In this document: one piece after another, positions 52,037 through 61,605 of the stretch
How positions within the stretch are numbered: the stretch's first letter is position 1
Layout of the letters: the number at the start of each line of letters is the position of its first letter
Assembly (NCBI GenBank): GCA_002451795.1
Contig: DKDJ01000008.1
Coordinates: 1 to 64,000, forward strand
Direction of reading: 5' to 3'
From: Bacteroidales bacterium UBA6851
GTDB lineage: Bacteria; Bacteroidota; Bacteroidia; Bacteroidales; UBA932
Length of the DNA: 64,000 bases
Program-made: the position numbers and the translations under genes
The notes under the pieces: model-generated
Database searches by the model: none
What the model was told of the DNA's origin: nothing
Seen by the model: only the letters and a program-made list of their open reading frames with translations

Positions 52037-52570
52037 ATGGAACACATTTCAAAGAAGTTGGCAGTGATTGCCGCATCGGTATCGCTTCCTTTGTGCTTAC
52101 ATGCAGGTGTAGTTGAAAACACTCCCGTTGCTTCTCTTAAACTTTCAAGATTCCTTGGTACCTGGTACGAAATTGCAAGATTCGACCATTCTTTTGAAAG
52201 AGGGATGGATCACGTGACGGCAGAATATGTGCTTCGCGATGATGGGAAAATTGATGTTCTGAATTCAGGTATGAAAAACGGAAAGCACAAGACTGCTAAA
52301 GGTAAAGCAAAGCAGCCAGATCCGACAAATGAGCCAGCGCTCCTGAAAGTATCCTTCTTTCTCTTCTTTTATTCCGACTATAGAGTCCTCATGATAGATG
52401 ATGACTATAGCGTAGCTCTGGTGGGAAGTTCGTCGGACAAATACCTATGGATTCTTTCAAGGACGCCCGACCTCCCAGAGAATATAAGACAGTCAGTGCT
52501 CACAGAAGCTCGTAGAAGGGGATATGATGTCTCCAGACTAATTTGGGTCGATCAGGATAGGCACTATTGA
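52037..52570 (+). CDS. Lipocalin (Blc-like)
   Basis: A 177-residue exported lipocalin with a signal peptide (about 1-23, ending CLHA). The lipocalin signature LGTWYEIARFDHSFERG is clear. Also visible are AEYVLRDDGKIDVLNSG, YRVLMIDDDYSVALVG and ILSRTPDLPENI, all typical of Blc. It binds small hydrophobic ligands such as lipids in the envelope. No lipobox Cys is seen, so it is probably soluble in the periplasm, unlike E. coli Blc. It stands alone between a terminator and the M16 promoter. Confidence 0.85.
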   Translation: MEHISKKLAVIAASVSLPLCLHAGVVENTPVASLKLSRFLGTWYEIARFDHSFERGMDHVTAEYVLRDDGKIDVLNSGMKNGKHKTAKGKAKQPDPTNEPALLKVSFFLFFYSDYRVLMIDDDYSVALVGSSSDKYLWILSRTPDLPENIRQSVLTEARRRGYDVSRLIWVDQDRHY

Positions 52571-52585
52571 CGGTGCAACCTATTG

Positions 52586-52616
52586 TTGCATATTTACTTA
52601 TAAATTCGTACTTTTG
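52586..52616 (+). promoter_or_regulatory. -33/-7 promoter of the M16 gene
   Basis: The -7 box TACTTTTG (52609-52616) has a TTG at 52586-52588, 20 bases upstream, close to the TTTG -33 consensus. The TSS would be near 52620, leaving about a 68-base leader before the ATG at 52688. Confidence 0.5.
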
Positions 52617-52687
52617 GCGCTTGGTCCATGGAGTATGATTACCAGTGCTCCATGGCCTGGTTAGAAAAGTTGTTATTTATAAATAAT

Positions 52688-55597
52688 ATGAAACGTTTAA
52701 CAAGGATTATGGCACTTGTGGGGGTTCTCCTCACAGTGCTTTCCTGCGGTGGTCGCAAGTACGAGACCGTAAAGAACGATCCGCAGGACACCAAGATTTA
52801 TACTCTTGGTAACGGACTCAAAGTCTATATGTCCGTCAATAAGGAGACTCCACGTATCCAGACTTACATCGCAGTCAAAGTCGGTAGCAAGAACGATCCG
52901 TCTGAGACCACAGGACTCGCACACTATTTCGAGCACCTCATGTTCAAGGGGACAGAGCAGTTCGGTACTACAGACTATGCAGCCGAAAAGCCTATGCTCG
53001 ATGAGATTGAAGCCTTGTTCGAGCAGTATCGTGCCACAGAGGATGAGGCACAGCGTCTTGCTATCTACCACAGGATAGACTCTGTCAGCTATGAAGCTTC
53101 CAAATTGGCTATTCCTAATGAATATGACAAACTGATGTCTCTGATTGGCGCAAAAGGGACCAACGCATGGACCTCATGCGATGAGACCGTGTACCAGGAG
53201 GACATCCCTTCCAATCAGATTGACAACTGGGCGCGTATCCAGGCAGACAGATTCCGCCACAACGTCATCCGTGGATTCCACACCGAACTTGAGACCATTT
53301 ACGAGGAGAAAAACATGTCTCTTACCAAAGACAACAATAAAATGTATGAGACCCTCCTCGCAACCCTCTATCCTAACCATCCTTACGGACAGCAGACGAC
53401 TCTCGGAAGCCAAGACCACCTTAAGAACCCTTCTATCACCAACGTTAAGAAGTACCATGATGAGTATTACGTTCCTAACAATATAGCCATCTGCGTATCC
53501 GGTGACTTCGACCCTGATGAAATGGTTGCGGCAATAGAGAAATATTTCGGAGATTGGCAGCCGAATCCATCAGTTCCGAAACTGGATATAAAGCCGGAAA
53601 AGCCTATCGAAAAGCCTATCGTTAAAGATGTTTACGGACTCGAATCAGAGTACATGTATATGGCATGGAGGCTTCCTGGCAATGCTGATCTCAAGACAGC
53701 CGCCGTATCAGAAATAGCCCAGAGCATACTTTATAATGGTTCATGTGGTCTCATGGATCTTGATATCAATCAGCAGCAGAAGGCCATGATGTTAGGAGCG
53801 TCCTCACTTGGCATGGCCGATTACGGTGGGTTTATCGTAATCGGATACCCTAAGGAGGGACAGAAACTTGAAGAGCTCTCCGCACTTGCCCTCGAAGAGA
53901 TATCCAAGCTCAAAAGCGGCGACTTTGATGATGAACTCATTGCAGCCACCATTAACAACATCAAGCTCAGCAACATGCGCTCACTTGAGAACAACAGTTC
54001 TAGAGCCCGCAGATACGTAGACGCCTTCATCAATGGAGTGGACTGGAAAGACGCTGCGGCAGAACTCGATAGGCTTGAGGCTGTAACAAAGGAAGATGTC
54101 GTGAAGTTCGCCAACGAGTACCTCGGAGAGAACAACTATGCCGTACTCTACAAACGTATCGGTGAGGATAAGACCGTCAAGAAGATTTCCGCTCCTAAGA
54201 TTACCCCTATAGTTTCCAACCGTGATGCGGTCAGCGATTTCGTAAAGGAAATCCAGGACACAAAGGTCAAGCCTATAGAACCAGTATTCATTGACTTCTC
54301 CAATGATATGGCCAAATTTGAACTCCAGAAAGGAGCAGAAGTACTCTACAAAAAAAATACTCTCAACGATATCTTCACGGTAGAATTTAGGTACAACTAC
54401 GGTTATGCCGACAACCCGGCACTCTACTACGCATCAGACTACGCTGACTTCCTTGGTACTGAATCCATGACTAAAGAAGACTTCGCTTTCAAGATGTACG
54501 AACTAGGATGCAATTACTCTTTCGGTTCAGATAAGTACTCAAGCATTGTACGTATTAGCGGACTTAGCGAGAATATGGAAGAAGCTATCAAACTCTATGA
54601 AGATGTGCTTCTCAATGCCGTAGGAGATGACGAAATCCTTGCCAACCTCAAGAGCGACATTATCAAGAATCGCGCAAACAGCAAGAAGAATCAGTCAAGT
54701 TGTTTCTCAGCTCTCCAGAAATACCTATTTTGGGGTCCGGAATATATCAAGAAAAGTGTGCTGAGCAACGACACCATCAAAGCATTCACGTCAGATGAGA
54801 TACTTTCAGCCATCAAGGATGTACTCTCAAAAGGCCACGAAATTTTATACTACGGACCTATGGGAGCAGGAGATCTTGAATCCGTCCTTAGAAATAGTCA
54901 TCACATGACTGAAGGTGCAGAGATTCTTCCGGAGAGGCACGATGAGGTTCTGAAGACAGATGAGAGTAAGGTATTCCTCGCTCAATACGATGCCAAACAG
55001 TTATACTATCTGCAGTTCTCTAATCGTGGCGAGACTTTTGATCCGTTTGAAGCAGCCGGAATCAATATGTATAACGAATACTTCGGAGGCGGCATGAATG
55101 CCATCGTATTCCAGGAGATGCGTGAAGCACGCGGACTCGCATATTCCGCATCCGCAAGCCTCTCAACCCCAAGTTATGCAACAGATGACTCATACGAATA
55201 CATAGCTGTTATCGCCACCCAAAACGACAAGATGCGCAGTGCTATTGAAGCCTTTGATGAGATCATCAACAACATGCCAGAGTCAGAAGCAGCATTCCAA
55301 GTTGCCAAGGAAGCGATAATCGGTAGGATGAGGACTAATCGTACCACTGGTATGAACGTGCTCAGGCTCTACCAGAGTTGTCGCAGACTCGGTCTTGATG
55401 AGCCGATGAGCAAACAAGTTTTCAACGACCTCCAGAAACTTGAAATGGAAGATGTTGTAAAGGTTCAGCAGAAGTGGGTCAAGGGGCGCACCTACCAGTA
55501 TGCAATCCTTGGTGATATAAAGGATCTTGACACCAAGTACCTCGCTACTTTAGGGCCTGTCAAAGAACTTTCTCTTGAAGAGATCTTCGGATACTAA
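52688..55597 (+). CDS. M16 family zinc peptidase lipoprotein
   Basis: A 969-residue lipoprotein (lipobox VLSC, Cys near residue 19) with two M16 halves. The first half has the inverted zinc motif HYFEH in TTGLAHYFEHLMFKGTEQ, and the downstream Glu in FHTELETIYEEKN. The second half keeps the fold but no HxxEH, as in pitrilysin-like proteins. It is presumably a periplasmic or surface peptidase of peptides released by other proteases. The true start at 52688 begins the lipoprotein signal; a longer frame from 52628 gives none. A terminator hairpin follows the gene. Confidence 0.85.
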   Translation: MKRLTRIMALVGVLLTVLSCGGRKYETVKNDPQDTKIYTLGNGLKVYMSVNKETPRIQTYIAVKVGSKNDPSETTGLAHYFEHLMFKGTEQFGTTDYAAEKPMLDEIEALFEQYRATEDEAQRLAIYHRIDSVSYEASKLAIPNEYDKLMSLIGAKGTNAWTSCDETVYQEDIPSNQIDNWARIQADRFRHNVIRGFHTELETIYEEKNMSLTKDNNKMYETLLATLYPNHPYGQQTTLGSQDHLKNPSITNVKKYHDEYYVPNNIAICVSGDFDPDEMVAAIEKYFGDWQPNPSVPKLDIKPEKPIEKPIVKDVYGLESEYMYMAWRLPGNADLKTAAVSEIAQSILYNGSCGLMDLDINQQQKAMMLGASSLGMADYGGFIVIGYPKEGQKLEELSALALEEISKLKSGDFDDELIAATINNIKLSNMRSLENNSSRARRYVDAFINGVDWKDAAAELDRLEAVTKEDVVKFANEYLGENNYAVLYKRIGEDKTVKKISAPKITPIVSNRDAVSDFVKEIQDTKVKPIEPVFIDFSNDMAKFELQKGAEVLYKKNTLNDIFTVEFRYNYGYADNPALYYASDYADFLGTESMTKEDFAFKMYELGCNYSFGSDKYSSIVRISGLSENMEEAIKLYEDVLLNAVGDDEILANLKSDIIKNRANSKKNQSSCFSALQKYLFWGPEYIKKSVLSNDTIKAFTSDEILSAIKDVLSKGHEILYYGPMGAGDLESVLRNSHHMTEGAEILPERHDEVLKTDESKVFLAQYDAKQLYYLQFSNRGETFDPFEAAGINMYNEYFGGGMNAIVFQEMREARGLAYSASASLSTPSYATDDSYEYIAVIATQNDKMRSAIEAFDEIINNMPESEAAFQVAKEAIIGRMRTNRTTGMNVLRLYQSCRRLGLDEPMSKQVFNDLQKLEMEDVVKVQQKWVKGRTYQYAILGDIKDLDTKYLATLGPVKELSLEEIFGY

Positions 55598-55633
55598 CAT
55601 AACTGTCCTGCAAAATGGCAGGATAGCATAAGC

Positions 55634-55681
55634 AAAGGAGGTGACTAAAAGTCAAAGAACTGATAGCCACCTCCTTTTTTT
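55634..55681. terminator. Terminator between M16 and the convergent permease
   Basis: Stem AAAGGAGGTG at 55634-55643 with CACCTCCTTT at 55668-55677, then a run of T. The interior contains GACTAAAAGTC. It lies 37 bases after the M16 stop and 29 bases before the permease stop. Confidence 0.7.
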
Positions 55682-55709
55682 GCAGAATCCCCCCTCGTGA
55701 CCAGAATCA

Positions 55710-58052
55710 TCAATCTTGATTAATCGTTCTGACCGGATTACGTGTGGCGACGGCATAGGACTGCCCAACCACGGAAAGGAACGCAATTATCAACGATATC
55801 AGCGCGGCCGAAACAACTGCCCACCAAGGGAAGGCAATACTAATGTAGAACCCACGCAAATAAATTCCAATGGCCCATACCGAAAGCGGAGACGCGAGCA
55901 AAACAGCCACCGAACTCATGATCATGAACGGCTCAGACAATGTCCTAACTGCAGAGTTAACATCGGCACCGAAGACTTTGCGCACTGCGATTTGACGGCT
56001 CTGCTGCTCTGCGAAATAGAGCGACATCGCAAACAAACCAAGAGCTGAAATCAAGATGGCTATTACTGAAAATGACAGCACGATAAGCATAGCATTCCTT
56101 GTACCTTTAAGTTCATCTACAAGTTCCTCGTCAAGGTAGAAGGACTCCATCTCCATAGGAATCCCCAAGGTCTCCTTAGCAAATTCACGACAAGCATTCT
56201 TAACCGCTGCCATGGCATCGGAACGATCACCAACTATCTTAAGTAATTGAATGCAGGCATAGCCATAGTCCTCATCAACAACAAGAATTGCGTTCTGCTC
56301 ATTCTCCATAGGTTCGAACAGAGCGTTTCTGGCGCGGAAATCTGGCACTATACCGCAGATTTCAAATTGCCCATTAGTATAATCTCCACCGACATAAGGA
56401 TGCTCCGCTGCAACCCCGAGATTCCTTTTTGAAGTCTCTGTCAGCAGCACCTTCGGCGAAGAAAGCCTGCTGTATCTCTCCAGAATATCAATCCCTAAAA
56501 TGCCAATAGATGTCGTATCTAACTGCGCTAGACGCAACCAACCAATCACCTTTCCATCACCATCGTGGATGCCGTTAGCGCCACACGAAAGTGGGCTATT
56601 TAGCCCAAGTCCAGCATCCTGCACACAAGGTAAAGACTTAAGCTTGTCTCGAAGGGCAGCTTGAACTTCTACCGAATAGCCCAAGGCTCTGGAATTAACT
56701 TGAATAACATTCCGTGTCTCATAACCTACAGGAAGGTTTACCAGATAGTTAACCTGAGCAGTCATAGTGAGCGCCATCGCAATGAGAACAGTACTGAACA
56801 CGCTCTGAAGCACGATAAAAACCTTAGCGAAAATCATCTTGCTCCTATATCGGAATTCACCCTTTACGACATCTATCGGCTTGAAACGAGACACAAGAGC
56901 CGCTGGAATCAATGCCGAGACGACAGAAACTACGAGTAAGGCTGAAACCGCCCAAAGTACAGATGAAAAGTCAGGAGCCAGCACAATATCAGCACTCAAA
57001 ATCTCATTAAAGGATGGTTTGCATAAATATGCTAACAGGTATCCTACCGCGAAGCACCCGAGAGTAAAGACGAACGACTCAGCCATGTACCTCGCTACAA
57101 TATTCATTGAACTCTCGCCAAGTAACCTCCTGGTCGCCATCTCCTTGGCTCGTTTACTTGTCTGTGCAACAGTCAGATTGATGTAATTGAATATAGCAGA
57201 GACCAACAACACCAAAGCTACTATAAACAACAGTTCAACCTGTTTCTTATCTCCAGACCTCAAGCAATTCCAACCTTGAAGGTCTGAAAAATAGATTTTG
57301 TCAAGTCTCGTCACGCTTGATCCCCACAAGAAAGCGTTGTCAGAATTATCAGCCTTATAGAAACTCCAATAGTCCATGTACTTTTCGAGAAGAACCTGAC
57401 GCACCTTCTCGGCATCAATTCCGTTATCAAGTCTAATAAATGGGATCGTACTGCCGAAATTATCCATTAAAGCAATCGTCTTCTGCGCATACTTGATACT
57501 TGTGAACAAATCAAAATGCTTGAACACATCCATAGGTCCGAAATCCTCTATAATCCCGACAACCGTAAAATGGGATCCGCCCACATTTATGGCCCTGCCT
57601 ACAGGATTATCATTTCCAAACACTTTCCCAGCGAACGACTCGGAAAGAATCACCTCATCCTCTTTATCCAGAACATTTTCCTTGGAGCAGCCTGTCAAGC
57701 GATAATCAAAGAACTCGAAAAAATTCGTGTCAATAGAAGCCGCCTCCACCCGATAATAGTCATCACCGAATATGACATCGCACGTGCCTACCTCAGTAAT
57801 TCTGGTCCAACCTTTGATCTCCGGAATGGATGGGAAGAACTCCTCGGAGGTTCCAAGCGTCATTCCAAAAGAGTCACCTGCCCCGACCGCATAGAGCTGC
57901 TCAGAAAGCGGTTGTTCCACACCAATGCTAAACTCCGTCTTGGCATACGATGTCAGAAGAATTACAAATCCCAAAGCAACCGATAGACCGAAAGCCTCTA
58001 TGAATGTGTAAAGTTTGTTCCTTGACAGAAACTTCAGATATGTGCTTGACAT
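55710..58052 (-). CDS. MacB/FtsX-type ABC permease
   Basis: A 780-residue ABC permease. After an N-terminal membrane segment (about 14-32) there is a MacB-type periplasmic domain, then three membrane segments (about 270-395), a second periplasmic domain, and three C-terminal segments. Typical text is FAEQQSRQIAVRKVFGADVNSA at the second FtsX domain, and TSKRAKEMATRRLLGESSM at the first. The ATPase partner is not adjacent. Such two-FtsX permeases belong to MacB-like exporters of lipids, peptides or antimicrobial compounds. The gene has an unusual upstream region with a candidate sigma-54 promoter and palindrome. Confidence 0.8.
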   Translation of the reverse strand: MSSTYLKFLSRNKLYTFIEAFGLSVALGFVILLTSYAKTEFSIGVEQPLSEQLYAVGAGDSFGMTLGTSEEFFPSIPEIKGWTRITEVGTCDVIFGDDYYRVEAASIDTNFFEFFDYRLTGCSKENVLDKEDEVILSESFAGKVFGNDNPVGRAINVGGSHFTVVGIIEDFGPMDVFKHFDLFTSIKYAQKTIALMDNFGSTIPFIRLDNGIDAEKVRQVLLEKYMDYWSFYKADNSDNAFLWGSSVTRLDKIYFSDLQGWNCLRSGDKKQVELLFIVALVLLVSAIFNYINLTVAQTSKRAKEMATRRLLGESSMNIVARYMAESFVFTLGCFAVGYLLAYLCKPSFNEILSADIVLAPDFSSVLWAVSALLVVSVVSALIPAALVSRFKPIDVVKGEFRYRSKMIFAKVFIVLQSVFSTVLIAMALTMTAQVNYLVNLPVGYETRNVIQVNSRALGYSVEVQAALRDKLKSLPCVQDAGLGLNSPLSCGANGIHDGDGKVIGWLRLAQLDTTSIGILGIDILERYSRLSSPKVLLTETSKRNLGVAAEHPYVGGDYTNGQFEICGIVPDFRARNALFEPMENEQNAILVVDEDYGYACIQLLKIVGDRSDAMAAVKNACREFAKETLGIPMEMESFYLDEELVDELKGTRNAMLIVLSFSVIAILISALGLFAMSLYFAEQQSRQIAVRKVFGADVNSAVRTLSEPFMIMSSVAVLLASPLSVWAIGIYLRGFYISIAFPWWAVVSAALISLIIAFLSVVGQSYAVATRNPVRTINQD

Positions 58053-58142
58053 AACATTTCAAAAATTTTATCCCAAGAGGACAATTGTTCCCAGAACATC
58101 AAATTCTATTTTCCACAGATACCCTCCCAAGAAAACTATTTC

Positions 58143-58158
58143 TCCAAAATACGTACCA
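58143..58158 (-). promoter_or_regulatory. Candidate sigma-54 promoter of the permease
   Basis: The minus strand reads TGGTACGTATTTTGGA against the consensus TGGCACGnnnnTTGCA. The -24 GG and -12 G are present with correct spacing; mismatches are one in the -24 element and C to G in the -12 GC. It is 91 bases before the ATG at 58052. The TSS would be near 58131. Confidence 0.35.
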
Positions 58159-58212
58159 TACGAATCAACTAATTGTTTATAAACATCTTAACAGCAGAAC
58201 ACGTCTTAGAGT

Positions 58213-58253
58213 GTGTAAAGAAATTATACACTATGTGTAAAGTTTCTTTACAC
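58213..58253. promoter_or_regulatory. GTGTAAAG palindrome, candidate enhancer site
   Basis: Inverted repeat GTGTAAAGAAA (58213-58223) and TTTCTTTACAC (58243-58253), with a third GTGTAAAG in direct orientation at 58235-58242. Three copies of an 8-mer within 41 bases are unlikely by chance. The site lies 55-110 bases upstream of the sigma-54-like element, the usual distance for an NtrC-type activator. The remaining parts of the 350-base gap (58053-58402) show no gene, only these sites and the tRNA promoter. Confidence 0.5.
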
Positions 58254-58362
58254 TTCCCATCCAACCCCCTCATATGGTTCAAGGAAATCTACAGTAAGGA
58301 GCCAACGGCTGAGAATCATCAGCCTATCATTTAGCAAAAAACCAAATATTTTATCGCAATGC

Positions 58363-58392
58363 TTGTAAAATCAAACGTTTTTCGTAATTTTG
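58363..58392 (+). promoter_or_regulatory. -33/-7 promoter of tRNA-Leu
   Basis: The -7 box TAATTTTG (58385-58392) has TTG at 58363-58365 with a 19-base spacer. Transcription would start just before the tRNA at 58403. Confidence 0.55.
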
Positions 58393-58402
58393 CATAAATG
58401 AT

Positions 58403-58483
58403 GCGGGCGTGTTGAAATTGGTAGACAAGCCAGACTTAGGATCTGGTGCCTTGTGCGTATGGGTTCGAGTCCCTTCGCCCGCA
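58403..58483 (+). tRNA. tRNA-Leu (anticodon TAG)
   Basis: The acceptor stem GCGGGCG (58403-58409) pairs with CGCCCGC (58476-58482). The anticodon stem CCAGA/TCTGG encloses loop CTTAGGA, giving anticodon TAG (58437-58439), which reads CUN leucine codons. A long variable arm is present, as expected for class II tRNA-Leu, and the T loop is TTCGAGT. The T stem has one U-U mismatch. CCA is not encoded. A terminator follows immediately. Confidence 0.95.
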
Positions 58484-58484
58484 C

Positions 58485-58523
58485 AAAAAAGACCTCTGAA
58501 TCGATTGATTCTGAGGTCTTTTT
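58485..58523. terminator. Bidirectional terminator between tRNA-Leu and sbcC
   Basis: The A-run plus GACCTCTGAATC (58491-58502) pairs with GATTCTGAGGTC (58507-58518), one mismatch, 4-base loop, then TTTTT. It can end the tRNA transcript on the plus strand and sbcC on the minus strand (the A-run gives a T-run there). Confidence 0.8.
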
Positions 58524-58526
58524 CAT

Positions 58527-61500
58527 TTATCCACGAACAAAGATTTCGCTTGTAGAAGCATTCTTTTTCTTCACTTCTATCACTGTCGGAATCCTCCTCT
58601 GAAGGTCTTCAATATGGGAAATGATACCCACATGCTTTCCGCTAGTGGAGTTGAGCTTCTCAAGGGCAGACATGACGCTATTGAGCCACTCTTGACTAAG
58701 AGTTCCGAACCCCTCGTCAATAAATATAGTATCAACACTCATACTGTTCTCTGCAAGGCTCGACAAGCCCAGAGCAAGAGACAAGGAGATGACGAATCCC
58801 TCTCCGCCCGAGAGTGTATTGCCTGAACGGACGCCACCTTCTTCAGTATCCCTAACCAGGATAACAAGAGAGCCAGGCTGCGCAGTCAGTTCATAACGCG
58901 GTGCGATTTTCCTCAAGTATGAATTCGCGTGATTGAGGATATCCTGCATAATGTAACTTTGGGCTATCTTCTTGAAAGCATACCCTTCGGCGCCACCGAA
59001 AAGATCATCCAAAGTCTTCCACTGATCATACACAATTCTCGCAGCATCTCGTTTCTCTATTAAGTCCCGTTTGCCCTTTAGTTTCCTCTCATCCTCATCA
59101 AGGATATTCTTAATCTCGCCACGCCTACTAGATTTCGCCATCATTTCCCGACTCAGCTCAGACCTCCTATTAAGAAGTTCATCCCTTGTCCGAGGAAGAG
59201 TATCATCCGCGTCAAATGCCTTAGAAAGAGCTTCCTCAGCTTTCTTCCCATCAGCTTCTGCCTTTTTGATATTGTCCCGGTCAACGCATATACCACGCTC
59301 CAGAGCACCCCACTCAGTCAATACATTTCCAGGGCACTCAACAGGAACGATTGCTTCTGCCCCAAAAGAAGAATCACTGCCAATAATTCTACTGCAAATC
59401 TCTGATACAGAATTAATGACATCATTCATCCTCTCTATTACTATTTTTATATCGTCTCTATTCCTGACTTCATTGTTATATTTTTCTGCATCATTCCTCA
59501 ATTTTGACATGAAACCATCAGAATCTGCAGACCATGTCTCTTTCCAATCAGGATATGAAATCAACTCATCCACCTTTTCATTGGACGCATCCGCAGATTC
59601 CCGCGACTGCTCAATAAGGTTTCTCTCTGCGCTAATATTGGCCTTGATGGTAGCGATTTTCTTGTCAATATCATTATATTCAGTCAAAAGCGGCTCATAT
59701 GTCTCTTTTCGAAAACGGCTAAGCTCTTTTGAGACATCATCAGCATGTTTCCTCTTTTCATTTACTACTCTAATAGCCCACTCATTCTTTTCTTTACGCT
59801 CATTAAGAGACTTCTTTCTTAAATCTAGAGCATCACTGATATCCCCGTCACTAACTGAAATCTGAAGAGAAGCATATCTGAGGGCAAATTCACCCATTGA
59901 AACGCGAAGTTCATTTTCGGCATTGTCAATTCTCTTTTTCTGGGCAGTATGCTCAGCCTCTTTTACTGAAAGGGCTGTTTGGGCCGTCACAAATGCACTT
60001 TCAGCCTCCTCCATTATCTTCTTCTTGTTGGCAAGATGATCTTTCAAAGGTTTTAAATTATTCTCCTCCTGTTCGTCAGTGGCCAGAGACACGATCTTTG
60101 AGTGGCACACCGGGCATTCATCAAAACCAGTTTCCCGGAGCCATTCTCGAAGGCTTACAGCAGCCTTATCCAAAACCTGAGCCTGAAGGTTATAGACATT
60201 TTGCACCTCAGCAAAATCCTTTCTTGTCTTTTGCACTGCTTCATCAAGACCCTTTAGCGTCTCTCTTTCAGAGGCAAGAGTACCTTCCGACTCAGAGTAT
60301 TCACATCTATACAACTCAAGATCCTTTTCCCTTTGCCTAATAGATGCATACTCAGAACGTGCGGCGCTGACAAGGCCAAGTTCTTCAGCAATCGATTGTC
60401 TCTGCTGCTCAACAATTTTCGGACACATAGAATTCCATTCTTCCTCTGCTTCAGCCAAGGCATTATTTTTCTGTGTCAGAACAACTTCAGCCTCTTCCTT
60501 ACTCTGCGCTAGTACGTCAAAAGACTTATTATAATTTTCAAGATCAATTTCAGCCTTTTTGATGATTCCCTCATGCGTTTTCTGAATATTGCCCTGTCTG
60601 GCTATATTCTCAAGATGTGCTTCTATAGCTTGCACATTCTTGAACATGTCAGAATGCTCCTCCATGGCAGCAATAGCCTTATCAAGCCCCCTCGCTTCAT
60701 CAAGCTTTGAACTAAGCGATAGTTTTCTGCACTCAAGATCACCAGCAAGTCTCACGAATTTAGTCTTTGAATCGTTTATTGACTTGTTAGAAGCAGCAAT
60801 AGAACTATTTGCAGTCGACAGAATTTCCAATGACTTGACAATTTCTTCCAACCGTTCCATATCTTCCGCATCTTTTTTGAGGACTGACTCAATCGCGGAC
60901 ATCTCCGAAAGGTACTGTTCTTTTGTATCAGATGGAAGCAAAGTAACAGAATTTATATTCCTATCGGCATCCTTGAAACAATCGTATGCATTCTTAGACT
61001 TCTCGTGTATTTGTTTCCCGATTCTTGCGTAAATCTCTGTACCTGTAATCTTCTCAAGAATATCAGACTTGTCTTTCGTATCAGCCTTAAGGAACTGTGT
61101 AAACTGACCCTGTGCCAGCATGGAGGTACGACAGAATTCATCGTAGTCAAGTCCGATTATTTCAGCCATCTTAGCATCTCGCTTTTTGCTTGTATCAGTA
61201 ATACCCTTACTATCAGTAATAGACCACTGCTCATCTTCGAGTTTGCCATTGCGGTTGACACGACATTTCCATTCCGCCAAATATGTAGATCCGTCCACGC
61301 CATCAAACCAGAGGGATATTGCGCCCTCCTTTTCCCCTTTTTTAAGAAGCTGATTGACCTTGTCTATACCTATCTCTTGTCCACCTTCACTATATGTCTT
61401 ATCTTCTGTGCTTTTTCCGTTTGCCAGACGAGGTGTCTTATCATAAAGAGCCAGACAAATGGCGTCAAGAATAGTTGATTTCCCACTCCCAGTCTCCCCG

Positions 61501-61604
61501 CAAATAAGAAATATCGGTGAATCTGATAGAGGCTCTGATGTAAAATCTATGCTCGCATGTGCGATAGATGCGATATTGTTAATGTCAAGTCGTTTGATTT
61601 TCAT
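58527..61604 (-). CDS. sbcC: Exonuclease subunit SbcC
   Basis: A 1025-residue SMC-like ATPase of the SbcCD (Mre11-Rad50) nuclease. Walker A GETGSGKSTILDAI is at about residues 35-48, two long coiled coils follow, and the zinc hook is CPVC in FDECPVCHSK. The C-terminal signature is LSGGEGFVISLSLALG, with Walker B DTIFIDEGFGTLS. It helps process hairpins and protein-blocked DNA ends. It starts one base after the sbcD stop. Confidence 0.95.
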   Translation of the reverse strand: MKIKRLDINNIASIAHASIDFTSEPLSDSPIFLICGETGSGKSTILDAICLALYDKTPRLANGKSTEDKTYSEGGQEIGIDKVNQLLKKGEKEGAISLWFDGVDGSTYLAEWKCRVNRNGKLEDEQWSITDSKGITDTSKKRDAKMAEIIGLDYDEFCRTSMLAQGQFTQFLKADTKDKSDILEKITGTEIYARIGKQIHEKSKNAYDCFKDADRNINSVTLLPSDTKEQYLSEMSAIESVLKKDAEDMERLEEIVKSLEILSTANSSIAASNKSINDSKTKFVRLAGDLECRKLSLSSKLDEARGLDKAIAAMEEHSDMFKNVQAIEAHLENIARQGNIQKTHEGIIKKAEIDLENYNKSFDVLAQSKEEAEVVLTQKNNALAEAEEEWNSMCPKIVEQQRQSIAEELGLVSAARSEYASIRQREKDLELYRCEYSESEGTLASERETLKGLDEAVQKTRKDFAEVQNVYNLQAQVLDKAAVSLREWLRETGFDECPVCHSKIVSLATDEQEENNLKPLKDHLANKKKIMEEAESAFVTAQTALSVKEAEHTAQKKRIDNAENELRVSMGEFALRYASLQISVSDGDISDALDLRKKSLNERKEKNEWAIRVVNEKRKHADDVSKELSRFRKETYEPLLTEYNDIDKKIATIKANISAERNLIEQSRESADASNEKVDELISYPDWKETWSADSDGFMSKLRNDAEKYNNEVRNRDDIKIVIERMNDVINSVSEICSRIIGSDSSFGAEAIVPVECPGNVLTEWGALERGICVDRDNIKKAEADGKKAEEALSKAFDADDTLPRTRDELLNRRSELSREMMAKSSRRGEIKNILDEDERKLKGKRDLIEKRDAARIVYDQWKTLDDLFGGAEGYAFKKIAQSYIMQDILNHANSYLRKIAPRYELTAQPGSLVILVRDTEEGGVRSGNTLSGGEGFVISLSLALGLSSLAENSMSVDTIFIDEGFGTLSQEWLNSVMSALEKLNSTSGKHVGIISHIEDLQRRIPTVIEVKKKNASTSEIFVRG

Positions 61605-61605
61605 A

